A stretch of 64,000 bases of DNA from Micropterix aruncella (Eukaryota; Arthropoda; Insecta; Lepidoptera; Micropterigidae): contig OX155963.1 of NCBI GenBank assembly GCA_944548615.1, forward strand, positions 26,359,336-26,423,335. Reading direction: 5' to 3'. The translations under genes and the position numbers were made by a program. Shown here in pieces: positions 10,561 through 24,600 of the stretch. How positions within the stretch are numbered: the stretch's first letter is position 1; each line of letters begins with the position of its first letter. Under the pieces are notes generated by a model. That model saw nothing but the letters and a program-made list of their open reading frames with translations. It ran no database searches and was not told the DNA's origin.

Positions 10561-12424
10561 TTGACGGAGGGTTAGGACACCTGTATTGTACGGATGGTTA
10601 GGACACCCGTTATTGGTTTTGTTTTTTTTTTACATGGCCCTTATACGTTCCACAAGAAGGTGTATTTTTTTGTGATAGAGTAGTTTTGTTTTTCCTCTAC
10701 TGTCAAGTAGAGAGAGAGAGAGAGAGAGAGTTTAAAATGGCAGTTGACCTCTGCAGTATCTTACCTATCAGGTTTTCACCCATTGTTAACGAGGAGGTTG
10801 TTTTGTTTTAGTATTTTTGGTATGTCCCAAAAGGGTAGTTTCCTCCCTAAGAGAGGGAGAGTGCTTTCGATTGATTAAAAAATGGAGTTTCCTTTATTAC
10901 ATGGCAGTATATGTCTTGGCGTTTTTGTTAACAGATTTTAGGAGATTTTGAATCGGGACGATTCGATCGAAATCGTTCGTGGGCTCTTCCGATTTCTTCG
11001 TGGAAGGGGGCTGTAACAAAAATCGCTTTTTTCTGCGCGGTCGCGTCATTCGTCCTGTAGAGCCGTAATATCGTGGTTTTTCTTTGTTTTTTTCAATTCC
11101 TGGCGTTGTTTTGGCGTTTTGCGAACGTTTCTCCAATATTTAATATCAATAAAAAGATCGGGAATGTCTATTATGACATTCTAACAAATGTCATATTTGA
11201 CAGCAAGAGCTGTGCGAAGCGTTTCACCCTACGTGAATCGATTTATTTTATAGAGGCAAACGAGTTATGGGTTTAACCCTACGCCCTATGAGAACAGAGC
11301 AGCTGTCAAAATATTACGCGGGGGAAAGACGTGAGTTTCGGCGATTCGTCGTATTTTTTTGTGAAAATGCCTGGTTGACGAAGTTTTTTAATGTAGACTG
11401 TTCGCGGAATTTTGGTAAACCTATCGCAAATAAACTTGCTTATTTCCGAAATTTTACCTACAGCTAGATGGCGTACCACTCTCAACGCTTGGTTAGCGTT
11501 TTTCAAACTGTTGTAAAATATAAATATTTTTTTCGAATTTCGAAAAAAAAACAAATTATTATTAAAAGTTGCTTAGTTACTGGTACTGACTGACCCACTT
11601 CGAGGATGCTGGTCAATTAAAACAGTTCAATATATACGAAATTTTTCACAATATAACAAACAGTGCCATGTTGACATTTGAGAGACATCCGTCAGCACGG
11701 AAAAAAAATTGTCACTCGAATCTGGGTTCCGGAGATTTAAATTAATTAAAACATGAAAAAGATCAAAACAATAATTGTATTGAATAAACTCACATAATAT
11801 TTAATACAGACATCGAAATTAAAACGAGAAAAAAAGTCGAGATTGCAGTCAGTTATGATTTGTAAATCGTAAAACGGAAACCGACATGCACAATTAATCA
11901 ATGTAGAGGGACATAGACAAACGTATTTAAATAATAATTATATACAAAAACTTCAAAACATTTTACACAGTGAGACATCCGCTAAAGAAACGTACTCTCA
12001 ACCGTCATAACGTAATATTTACACAATTCAAAATATTGGGAAAATAGTTTTCATTGTAATTTTTCTTCCTATTTAATAAATACATAATTTGATATACACA
12101 AGAAATAAAAAAAGGAATTATCAAATTTACAGCCATGCAATTTATAAATTTATTTCTTCCACTAGAAAGAAGGAATGGGCGAAAGCATATTGTTTCATTT
12201 ACATTAACGCTGCCGTAGATATGGGAGTTATTTCGAAAATATAAAAAGTACATAAATACAAAAGTGTACAAGGTTTGGCGGTAAATAAATATTCGTCATT
12301 CCTCGCGGAGCGGAATGTCGCCGGCGAAATTTATTGTCGTCGAGTGTGAGAATTCTGCGATAATGCGATAGAAGCGATTAGTCGCTATAGTTAATTTTAG
12401 ATAAAATAGTTTTTAATTTACAAT
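10561..12424. other. Gene-free stretch, with (AG)n microsatellite
   Basis: No coding gene is seen. An (AG)n microsatellite lies at 10710-10731. The short direct repeat GGTTAGGACACC occurs at about 10570 and 10589 and may belong to the end of the pogo element. Sequence closer to 12424 probably includes the 3' UTR of Reps or its downstream flank. Confidence 0.5.
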
Positions 12425-12430
12425 TTTATT
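12425..12430 (-). other. Candidate polyadenylation signal of Reps
   Basis: AATAAA on the minus strand, about 256 nt beyond the Reps stop codon. Further AATAAA copies at 12330-12335 and near 12148 are alternatives, so the true 3' end is unresolved. Confidence 0.4.
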
Positions 12431-12685
12431 AAAACGAAAGACCGCGAGCTGCCGGCGATTTAAAATTTTAAAACGAAAGTAGAAGCTTAGCTTTCGATTT
12501 TGTCGTATTTTTTCGTTCTTTCGTAAAATATAATATTAATTTTTTAACGCGAAACCGATCGTTCGAACTGCACATTCGCCGCGTAATATTATATTATACA
12601 AACGCCATTATCTAGTTAGACGAAACGATACGGTCGTCTCGCGGACGAGACGAAATTACGCATCGACATCGAGAGGTCGCGCGTC

Positions 12686-13728
12686 TCAGACGGCGGTGCT
12701 CGCCGACTCGAGCCGCAGCCTGAGCGTCTCGCGCTCGCGGCGCACGTCCGCCAGCTCGCCGCTCAGCTCGCGGCAGAGGCGTTCCAGCAGCTCGTTGCGC
12801 TCGCGCAGCGCGTCGAGCGAGTCGTCGGGCCGCGACGCCGCCGACGGCTTGCGGTACACCTCGAAGGCGCCCCGGCGCGGCGCCGCCTCGTCGCCGTCGA
12901 ACGCGGCCGCGTCGGGGCCGCGCCGCTCGAAGCGCGCGAAGTCGGCGAAGGAGCGGTCGTCGTCGCGGCCCGGTGAGAACGGGTCGGGCGCGGCGAACGC
13001 GGGCTCGGCGGCGCGCGCCGCGCGGTCGCCCTCGCTGCGCTGGTTGAGCAGGCGGCGGCCGGCCGGCGCGGCCACCGGCGACACGCGCGGCGGCACCTGC
13101 GGCGGCGCGCCCGCGGCCGCCGGCGCCGCCTTGAAGCGGTTGAGATCGAGGCTGCTGGAGCGCGCGTGGGCGCGCAGCGGGCGCGGCGGCGGCGGCGGCG
13201 GCGGCTCCTTCTTGGGCGCGTACGCGGCCTGCAGCGAGGCGGGCCCGTCGGCGGCGGCGGCGGCGTCGTCGGGCGGCGCGGCGGGCGCCTCCTTGGCGGG
13301 CGGCGGCGGCAGGATGCCGCTCTTGCCGGCGGGCTTGCGCGCCTGCGGCCGCTGCACGGGCTTGATGTCGTCGGGCGGCCGCTTGGGGCTGGCGGCGTCG
13401 CGCTCGGGCAGCGAGTTGGCCTCGGGCGTGGCGCGCAACGCCACCGGGTGGTAGATCTTGGGGTCGCGCTCCACGGCCGACTTGTGGAAGTCGAAGTTGA
13501 CCGGCTTGGGCCCCGGGCTCGACAGACTGGAGGTGGGCGAGTCGACGAACTTGGTCCACTCCTTGCTGGGCGCGCGGCCGTCGGCGCGGCGCCGCGCCTC
13601 GCCGCCGGGGCTCGCCGACGTCGGGCTGTCGTCCATCGCGAGCGCCTTCATCGAGCCCCCGTCGAACGCGTCCGCGTCCGACGCCGCACCGGCCGGTTTT
13701 AATATCAGATTGAAGTCCGCCGACGTAC
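12686..13728 (-). CDS. Reps: Reps exon 6 (last coding exon)
   Basis: The acceptor CCGTTTTAG precedes GTACGTCGG; the first two bases complete Gly390. The exon encodes residues 390-736: linker, SSSLDLNR motif, a PPPPPPP run, Ala-rich segments and a coiled coil (LRERNELLERLCRELSGELA) ending at a TGA. It is exceptionally GC-rich compared with the AT-rich flanks, and this produces long spurious ORFs on the other strand and frames. Confidence 0.9.
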
Positions 13729-16700
13729 CTAAAACGGTCAACTCCTATATTATACTAATCGAATGAATGGCGATACCGTCTATTTCGACCCATAATGATG
13801 AAGCGAAAGTAACGTAAAGAATTAAATTGTGAAAGATGGCAAAACCTGGAAATTAATGGCATACCGGAGGTGAAGGGAGAAAACCTTAGAGATATAATGA
13901 CAGCCGTTTGCAAGGCACTTAATGTCTCTGCGAGCCTCAACATCGATTTTATAAGTCGAGTAGCTCAACGCAACCCTCAATCCGGCAGGCCAAAAGCAAT
14001 TATCGCCAAATTTAACGACAAGAAATCTAAGGATGAAATCCTGTCAGCAATCCGATCACGAAAGGGACTAACCACAGGCGACATTGGCATGCGCGGCCGA
14101 GAGCTGAACGTCTTCATCAACGACCAACCGACACCTTACAACAGAATTCTCCTGAAGAAAACTCGCGAACTGGGCAAGGAAATGGGTTTTCGTTATATCT
14201 GGGTCCGTCAGTGTCGGATATTTGCGAGAAAAGCGACGGAGCTCCTCCACTCGCCATCTCCAAACTAGAAGACCTCAAGAAAATCTCAGAATACAAAGCA
14301 TGACCGAAGAAAAACCTCATACTTCCGCCTATAGGACAATTTTAGCACCACACCTTCAATTCGTAATAATTATTATATATTATGGCATAACTTCATTTTA
14401 TCCTATTCTTAATGTCATTATTATCTTAAATATTTTTTACGCAACGTCTCTCCAATACGAGCTATTCCCGCTTTTATCCTTTCAACCTCTTAACTCCCAT
14501 ATCCCACATAAATTCTTCCATAAATTAATACCAGGTACAAACCATGTTTTTATCACAAAATACATTGGGTTATTTCTTAACATCGCTGACACGACGCGCC
14601 GTGGCCGCAGATTGAGCGGCCCTGCCTCGTTGCGGCACAATAAATTATCACAATATTTTGTGCACACATCGCAAGTGACCGTTGACGAGCACGGCCGTAC
14701 TTCATGGGCACACACGCACAATGAAGTGCAGGTATATTGGCTTGTAGCGTCTTTGCCGACTGCTACAAAACGAATGAATACTTTATGGGCAGACGCAATC
14801 AATGAAGGAGTTCATTATTGTTTCCATTCCAAGTACGTATTATCTTCGCGACACGTATTGAGGCGATTACATACTTTATTAAAGCGCTCGCTTCTTCGTT
14901 TGAATAGAGCGAGGCACTCTTACAAAGCAAAAATCCGGTTTTATCAGCGATATATACGACGTATTAAATATTGGGCATTAAAAATCGCCCGCGTTTCAAT
15001 TTCGATTTCAATTTCAGTTTTGTTTATTTATATTTTGTTTATATTACATCCCGGATTATTAATACATAGAGCGTTCTCATGTTTTGTTATTATAAGAATA
15101 TGCTCACCGTTAGTTTATATTAATTACTGGCAATTATTATACAAGTATATACTCCTACTTACTGACCGACTGCTGCTAATACAGAATAATAATAATTTTT
15201 TTTTATATACACACGGAAACACACTTTGTGGAAATAAGCAGCAACATTCTCGCGGTCCATGTGAATATACCGAGCCACAATGGAAGATATTCTCAAGAAA
15301 CGAACCTCGGCATCTTGATATTCATCCCGATTAACGTTTATTACGGAGAGTAATATGATTTTTTTTTACGCAAATGTTAGAGGGCTAAGAACTAAGACGG
15401 AAATGTTTTACCACAACGTCATCTCGCATGATTATGATGTAATAGCGATTTCGGAAACCTGGTTGACAAGCGGAATTCTAGATGGCGAATTGGTAGATCA
15501 AAGACGCTATGAACTGTACAGGTACGATAGAAACGCCGAGGTTAGCGGTTTCAGCCGCGGTGGCGGCGTAATGATAGCAGTACGCAAGAGTTTGCACCCC
15601 CGAGCGCGCCTGGAATGGTGGCCCCAGGAAACCATGCCCGAATGCCTCTGGGTCACGGTGCCCGGACGATATCTCGCCACTCAACGTGACCTGCACATTG
15701 CATGTGTTTATATACCTGGTGGAGGGCCAACTCAACAAAATCAAATCGATACCTTTATGGAGTCGTGTATTTCTCTCAGAAGCCAGTTTCCAGATGATGC
15801 ATTCCTGATTCTTGGGGATATGAACCTCCCTAATATCACCTGGATGAGTGTTCATGACAGTCTGTATTTGCAACACACTGGCAAATTAGATTCGATCAGC
15901 GCATCTTTCGTCGATTCTTTGTCATTCGCCGGTCTCGAACAATTCAACAGCGTTTCTAACGAAAGGGGTCGCTGGCTAGATGTCGTTATATCAAACACCG
16001 ATGTGCGCGTAACTCGCGCAGTAGAGTCTTTTGTACCGGAAGACTCCCATCACCCATCTCTAGAGATTGAAATTTGCAATGCTCTATCAGCACCATTACG
16101 CGAACCACCGCGTCTAGTTTATCAATTTCATAAGGCAGATTACTATAAAATCAATAATCATTTGTCCACTGTCAATTGGCACGAGCTAATCGAAAACTTT
16201 GAGGTAGACAACGCAGTCGATAATTTTTACGGAGTTATTAACGAGGCGATTGAGTTATATGTACCGCATAAAACATCCCGCAAAGCAACGCATCCAAGTT
16301 GGTTTTCTCCAGCATTAATCAATGTACTGAAGGAGAAGTCTATGTACCATAGAAAGTGGAAGAAATACGGAAATCCTTGCGATTATGACGCATTTGCACT
16401 CTTGAGGCGAAGGCACAAAGCTTTGCAAAAACAGTGTTTCTCAAGGTTTATTGCATACACCGAGGGTAACATTAAGCAATATCCAAAGCACTTTTGGTCA
16501 TACGTCAAGTCAATTCGTAAAAGCAACAGCATCCCGCAGTGCATGAGATATGGGGAAAGCGTTGCAACCGACGGGCCCGAAATTTGCGAGTACTTTCGTC
16601 AATATTTTCAAACCGTGTACGAAGTAAACAGCTCATCACAAGGTCCCCCTACATCGCATATAACGCCAATATATGAACACTATAATGCTACCGATTGCAT

Positions 16701-18618
16701 GAGCTCTATTGAGATCACCGAAGAGTTCGTATATAAATGCATTACAGACTTAGATATTCACAAGGGTGTGGGAAGTGACTCATTACCGCCAGTATTCGTG
16801 AGGAACTGTGCTCATCATTTAGCACACCCTCTTACGTTATTATTTCGCTTGTCTCTCTCTCAGGGCATATTTCCCACGAAGTGGAAAGAAGCCCTTATCA
16901 TACCGATTCACAAAAAAGGCTGTAGAAACGATGTTATTAACTACAGGCCAGTGTCAATCCTCTCAGTACTGAGTAAGCTCTTTGAGAAAGTGGTTTACTC
17001 ACAGCTATACCCCTATCTCGCTACGTTTCTACCAGCACAGCAACATGGTTTTCTCAAGCAGCGCTCTGTGGTTTCAAATTTGGGAGAATACACCAACTTT
17101 ATCATCCAGTCTATGGATAATCGGAAACAAGTGGATGCAATATATACAGATTTTTCAAAAGCATTCGACCGGGTCAACCACGCCATACTTCTGGACAAAT
17201 TAAAGAGATTAGGAGTTCATGGCGATCTCTTTAGATGGATATCGTCATACGTTAATAATCGTCACCAATCTGTAGCCATCGGCGGTTTTCGATCCAACTA
17301 CACATCCATACCCTCTGGAGTCCCGCAGGGTTCTCACCTAGGTCCTCTGCTCTTCAACGCGTATTTACACGATATTGGATCATGCTTTAAAAATGGGCCC
17401 TATATACTATACGCGGATGACCTTAAAATTTACGCCCAGGTTGAAAGCATCACCGATTGCCACCTTATCCAGGATGACATTAATAGGTTGTTTGAGTACT
17501 GCGAAAGAAACAGACTCTCTCTCAACGCTTTGAAATGCAATCAAATTACGTTCAGCCGTAAAAAAATTAATTTGCATTTTCAGTATTTTATCAACCATGA
17601 TCCGATTCCCAACGCGCTGAGCATTCGCGACCTTGGCGTTCAACTCGATCACTGATTGACATTTGACGAACACATACAAGGTATTGTCAGTAAAGCGTTA
17701 AAAACCTTGGGCTTCATTAGTAGGGTCTCTAAGTCGTTCTCTGACCCGACTGTATTCAAAACCCTTTATTTTGCATACATCCGAAGCGTATTAGAGTTTG
17801 CATCTCCGATCTGGAATCCGCAATATCATGTATGTAAGGAGAGAATAGAAAGCGTTCAAAAACGTTTTATGAGACAATTAAACTACCGTCAATGCTTGGG
17901 ACTGAACACGTACGAGGAGAGGATGAATAACTTCAATATTACATCATTGGAGAACCGCCGTACCACGGCAGACATGGTATTATTACACAAAGTTATCCAT
18001 AACAACGTGGACAACCCGTATTTCATACATAATCTAACTTTTCACGTTCCACCACGCGTGGCTCGCTTTCCCCGTACCTTCGAAGTCCCGCGCGTCCGTA
18101 CTAGGTATGCCCAGAATTCCATCATGTACCGCTTAATGTCAACTTACGATAAACATTTCCAGAATATCGACCTATTTAACATGAAGGAGAAAAAATTTAA
18201 GCAAAGCATATACTTAAAATTAATCGAAAATGCGACATAGACATTTCTCATGGGATACTATTGACTTAGGGACTACTTGGTTTTTCGTTCGTTGTTCTTT
18301 AACTGTATATGATACTGTTCTTTAACTGTATATGATAACTGTATATGATGGTTTATATGATGGAGTAATTTTTTCTTAATTTTCTTAACTTTTCAAATTT
18401 TTCAAATTTGTATTTTTTGTACTGCACATTATTACTTAAAATCTATTAACACCCATTCCATCCTTTTCCTTACCTTTTCCCCTCCCAACCCCCACAGAAT
18501 GCACTGTGCGTATTGGAGACTTAACTAACTAAAACTATTGTTGAAAGCATGTCATCGGCCAGAAATATTGTATTTAATGTAATTGTAATATTTTTTTGTA
18601 GCGCTGTATGTTTTCCCT

Positions 18619-18655
<37 letters not shown>

Positions 18656-21600
18656 ATTATTGTATTCTTATTATTCACCATGACCCAGCCGCGACGGCTA
18701 TTTCAGCAACAAGGTTGGCAACAACCATCTGTGCAGACGCCGATCTAGCAGCCATGTCACTGTTAAACAGGCTCAGCTTAATGTGGCGTGACAATGTTTC
18801 CTTATGGTTTCATCAATTCGAGTGCGCGATAGCTAGCGACGAGGTGAAGTACCGAATGGTCGTTGCTAAATTGGAACATGCCGACTTGCAGCAAGTCAGT
18901 GACATCATCAAAAATCCTCCATCGTCTTACAAGTACGAAACGTCGAAACAACGATTGATATCAGTATACGTAGACTCGGATCTCATGTCCTTTCAGAAGC
19001 TTCTTTCGGAAATGGAACTCGGCGACCAAAAACCATCGCAGCTGCTACGCAAAATGAGAAACCTGAATCGAGGAGGAGGGCTTGAAATGAATGAAATGAG
19101 GAGAGCTTGCGTTTCATGTTCGTAGGCCATTTACCTAAGCATGTTCCCGCGATTCTAGCCCGAGTCAAATAAAACGGAACTCAAAGAACATGCTACCATG
19201 GCCATCATCAAAAATGCCGGTTTTCAAAATCACGGCGACACCGTCGCGGGCGTCGACAAGGCAGCAAGGGCTATGGCTATCATTCACGCCCGAAACGTCC
19301 GCCAGCTCAATGCTAAACTATCCAAGCAGATAACGAAGGTGACCGAGGACATGGAAGTGTTGAGCAATGAACACCAGGAAGGGCAGAATAGATCGCAGCC
19401 CAGGGGGTCTCTGCAGCACCGACGTTCCCGCTTACCGTCAGCGAACAAGAAAGCGAAAAATAACCAAAAAAAGGGCTGTGCCGTCCTTGCACAAATTCAA
19501 GGCTGATGCGAAAAAAAAATCGAACTTTGTAACTGGAAAAACTACGTAAACTCAATCCCGTGCGGCACAGGTTGAAACTACCAATTGCGGTCTAAGTGTA
19601 GTCGATAAATACAGCGGAATGAGACTTCTCGTGGACAATGAAACCGAAGTAAGTGTACTTCAACCTAAAAATAGGAACGGTATGCCATCTCCACGCCAAG
19701 CACCAACTGTACACCGTTAATGGATCACGGATCCGAACTTATGGACAACGAACAATACGTATTAATTTAGGACTAAGGAGAGTATCCATCTGCACATCCA
19801 TTTAGCAGACGCACCACAATGAATAGTTGGTGCAGATTCTTGCACCGATACAACATCATGGTGGGTCTGGCTCCACGTAGCTAGTGGACAACACTACCAC
19901 GGTGGCAATCTCTGCATCGATTGGTACGAACTGTCAGCGAAACAACCTGACATATTGAGCAAATATTCAAACGTCACCAGACTGGCAATAGGTATTCCCA
20001 ACAGCGAAGTTAAACATCACGTGACATATTCTATCGAAACATCTGGCCGCCCATGTATGCGAGAGCTAGGCCGCTTCCACCTAACAAATATGCTCGCATA
20101 AAAAGGAATTTGAAAACTCAATAGACACGAACATATGTCGCCCTAGTTCCAATCCTTGGAACTAGAGAGCGCAGAGAATTACGTGTCTGCAATGATCACA
20201 GACGCCTAAACAGTGTGTAAAACCAGATCGATTTCTAATTCCAAGACTTAGAGACTTTACGTATTTCTTGAGCTGAAAAATCATATTCACTAAGATAACT
20301 TAGTGAGAGCATACCATCAAGTACCTATAGCTGAAGAAGATATCGAAAACACTGCGATTATTAGCTATCGATTAAAGCAGAGCAGCAACGTTGCCGATGA
20401 CACAAAATTCTTTGCCTATCCTATTCTATGCAGTGGACAGCTTCAGCAAGATCTTGACAAAATCAAAGCGCGGACGGAAGAGTGGTTGCTTACATTAAAC
20501 ACCGAGAAATGTGTAGTTCCTCATATCGGGAAAAGCAACCCTAACAAATAATATTTTCTGGCAAACGCCCAATTAGAAGCAGCCAAGCAACAAAAAGATC
20601 TTGGAATAACAATTACTGATGATCTCGAATGGAAGACACATAATTGCAATTGCTAAACGAGCCAACTTTACTCTCTATCTATAAATAAGGAAGGCTTTAC
20701 AACATCTGTCAATAGAGGTTTTTGTCAAGATCTACAAGGCATATGTGAGAACCTATTCTTGAGTATGGCTATCCGCTCTGGAACCCCTATTTATGCAAAG
20801 ATGTAGATGTCCTGGAAAAGGTGCACCGAAGAGCAACCAAAATGCCAATGGACCTGAAGAATAGGAATTATGAATATAGCTTGGAATTACTTGGAATTTC
20901 TACTCTCTAACAAGAAGACAAAGAGGACCTGATTAGGGCATATACAATTTTAACACATTATTACGATGTACCTGGACTGAAAAATATTTACAACGTCAAC
21001 ACAAATTTTCGAGCCCATAACAAAAAACTCAACCGTACAAAATTTAAATTTAATCCTCTTAAGAACGTTCTGCAAAATAGAGTGGTGGACATGTGGAATA
21101 AACTACCATTCGAAGTGATTCGTGCCAGCTTTGTCAATCAATTTCAAAACAGACCCGATTTGTACTTAAAACTTGTTAATATTGTTTATATTATATTGTT
21201 AATATTGTTTAGTTTTACAAGATCTGGACGCATCAGCAAAGCTGCCTGTCCAGAGTAAATACAATAATAATAATAATAATATCCCGCCCTTCGGACTCTT
21301 CGAATATTTGAAGTGTTTCTTCGGTTTGCGTAACAGTCGAGAGACTTTTCAGCGTTTCTGACCTCAGTACTCCAAGACTAGGAAAACGTCTTCTGTTACA
21401 TCGTCGATATACTCATTGTTTTTTTGTCTACTTCCCGTATCGTATTTTATAATATTTAAAATTTCATGACAACAAAAAGACAAAACGAATGTTAAAAAAC
21501 AGGTTTCTTTTTTTAAGTTTAAGTAATATTAAATTTAACTGAGGTCTTCATCTGCTGTTTTTCCAGGTCGACTTAGCCAATCAGAGATATTTTTTCCTGT

Positions 21601-24600
21601 GAGAGATATCTCTTAATAAGAGAAATAGAGATATGTAATAAGGGATAAGTGAATATGACCCGTTGAAGCTTTGTTTATAGGGTCAGTAAAATTTGTAAAA
21701 ACTTGTAAAATTTGTAATACGCAGCTCGGCGATATTGACGTATTCAAAACGTCATCTATCGCTCTCAAGAGAGCAATGATTAATGATAGCGTTGCCATGT
21801 CATTACTTGCCAGATATTACCATAACTGCAGTATAGGAACCTTTCTAAAAAAAAATACACTAATAGATTCGATCATTTTAATGCCAAATTTGAAAGAAAA
21901 TAGCCCCGGACACTTGAAATTAGCAATATTTTGAGACATTAAAGTTTCAAAGTCACGTACACATATACCATGTTTGTGACAATATTCGATATTCACCCGA
22001 CTATATTTAGCACTCTGATTCGGAATCTGCAATAATCTTTATTCGGTCTCAATAAATAAGCGAGATATAGGCATTTAAATTTTTCATTCGGTATGTCAAC
22101 AAACCGCGGCCATTTTGTTTGTACATCCCGTGTGGGAACATATTCGGTAAGTGTCGCGATTATAATCGAGCATATCGTAAAATCGATAACACTTAGCGAT
22201 ATTACAGAAATGATGACATTTTGCAAAGTTTTTAGATTAATGAAATATTTTGAAAACAACAGTCGAAAAAATACATATCCCGCGATATTTTAAAAAAAGG
22301 GGGACTATTTTCGAGGTTTTTTCGATGACTTTGCATATTGATGACACTGAAATTTCGTTTGTTTCAGGTTACCCTTTGTCATCAATAAATTAAATTAAAT
22401 TAAACACAAACGGAGCTGCCAAAGAATTTACCAACCGGAGTCGGACCCATCATAATACTATTTTGTACACTTCTGTAAAAAAATGTTATTACAAAACAGT
22501 AATTTCATAAAAACCTCGAAAATAATTCAATTGTTTTAGATTATCGCTAATACATGTTTAAATTTATTAGCGATAGTAAAATATTAAAAGCGCCACAGAC
22601 ATTTTTTTTTCAAATTTTGCATGAAATTCGAAGAAAACTTTTCGTGTGCGGTGATGCTTCCATATTTAGGAATTTTCTATTGTTTCAGGATACCTTTTGT
22701 TATCAAAACCAAAGTCATTAAAAAAACTTCGAAAATAGTCCCATTTTTTTAAAATATCGCAGTCATGTCATCATTTTTGTAATATCGCTAATTGTTACCG
22801 ATATTAGGGAACTCGCGATACATCGACTATATTCACGGCCCTTCTCCCAAAACAAAATGGCCGATTTGTTGACGTATAGTTTGCAAACTTTGAATGCCTA
22901 TATCTCGCGTATTTATTGAGACCGAATAAAGATTATTGCAGATTCGGAATCAGCTTGGTGAATATAGCCGGGTGACGTTAAAAAATCAATAATCTAGGAG
23001 AGGTTCCTATACTGCATTTATACCAAAATAAAAATAAAGATAAGGCAAACACAGTAATGTTGCAAGTAATAGTTTGGTTTAATAATAAATGGTTGTTGAA
23101 TGTCGGTAAAAACAACTACTTGAAGTGCAAAGCGCATTACACAATCCAAATATCAAAATAAATGGTCAGTTATAAAAAAAAGGAATAAATATTGTCGAAA
23201 ATTAAAATTTTATGGAATATTGTGAGAAGATAGCAACTAATATAAGTTCCGATCGTTTTTCATTATGGATTCTAAAAAATGTAATACCCCGAAAGAACCT
23301 CAAAGATGTTTATCATGCTGCAATTAAGTCTAGAATTAGATGTAGAATTCCATTCTGTAGTAACACCAGTAAATTGATCTTTAATCTTCAAAAATGGGCT
23401 ATCAGCATATACTTGGGATTAGTCAAAAAGAAACTTGTGGACCACATTTTAAACACAGAACATTTTAAAAGTCCCTTCGTTATATACTTATTTTAGAGCT
23501 TAAGGAACCAAAAACAATACTGCCATGAATCGTCAGCATCGTTCGAAACATATAGACAGGGCCTTGAATATACCTCCATAGAAAATATATAACGGTCCGC
23601 CAATAAAATAAAATACAAACAGAGCTGCCATGGAATTCACCGACCAAAAATCGGGCCCATCATATATAATTTTTACACTTCTGGGAGGTGAAGGGTGGAT
23701 TCCGGACTAACGACCGGCATTGGTAGGTTTAGGACAGCTGTCTTGCCACATGTGAGCGTTCACCTTACCACCCATTCACTCCCCCTTCGAAGCCATAGAA
23801 TTTGAGATGCAGAGATCGCGGTTTTAGATATTTTTTCTAGAAAGGAGTTGATTATTTTCCTGGAGAGACCAAGATCTTTAAAAAGGTGAAACAAAGATTT
23901 AGCTGGCAGGCCACGAGCGCCTACTCCACTGCGTGAAGGTGAACAGTGAAGCCGTTCCGGGTGACGGCATTTGCGAGGTCATGGTATTTATTTAATTTGT
24001 ACTCGTGGTCTTTTGGGATATTTGATTCCCATGGAACAGTTAATTCTACGATAAGGACCATCTTCCGAGATAGAGAGTAAAGGGTTATATCTGGACGCAG
24101 GGCTGTGCATCCGAGACTTTCAGGGAATTTATACTGCGTAGAGACCGAATCGACCTCCATAATCCAATCTGAAGCTTTCTCGATTATTGAGAAAGGTTTT
24201 GCAGTGAGATGTTTTTTGCCTTTAGAGCCTTTAATTTATTTTTTGCCTTTAATTTAAATACTTAATGAACGTAAAAAAAAACAGTTCTTAAGAGCACTTA
24301 CAGGTCTTTAGAGGAAAAGGCAGTTTATCACTTGAAATAATATTTTTAATTGTTTCTATGCCATCTTGCTTTTGTAAGAAATAAATTGATTGATTGAATT
24401 ATTATTTCAGTTCGGATCGTATTGTATACCTTATTTTTACAAGCTTTTATTTACCTTGCAATGTTTGTCATTATGTTTGTTTAGGTCAAATCTTGCAAGC
24501 TGAATTAGAACCACTTCTTCTTATCCTATGAATGTGACATTTTACTTGTTGTTTCAGTTCCGATGACGATGCTGTTTTATGGGGAGCATGACCTGATTCT

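Larger units (their letters stand above)
13796..18657 (+). mobile_element. Nearly complete non-LTR retrotransposon (jockey/CR1 group) in Reps intron 5
   Basis: It contains a 5'-truncated ORF1 (to 14303), an extra open frame (14300-15334), an endonuclease/reverse-transcriptase ORF2 (15355-18240), a 3' UTR and an (AAAT)n tail at 18624-18655. It begins about 70 bp from the acceptor of Reps exon 6, antisense to Reps. I could not fix a target-site duplication. Few disabling changes suggest fairly recent insertion. Confidence 0.85.

Noticed and set aside
12696..13702. Long ORFs on the plus strand and a second minus-strand frame (12612-13559)
   Set aside because: They are shadows of the GC-rich Reps last exon; only the 12686 frame has Reps motifs and joins the upstream exon in phase.
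18715..19125. Host gene for the 136-residue ORF
   Set aside because: The pattern is that of insect gypsy gag and it is followed by degenerate protease and reverse transcriptase pieces.
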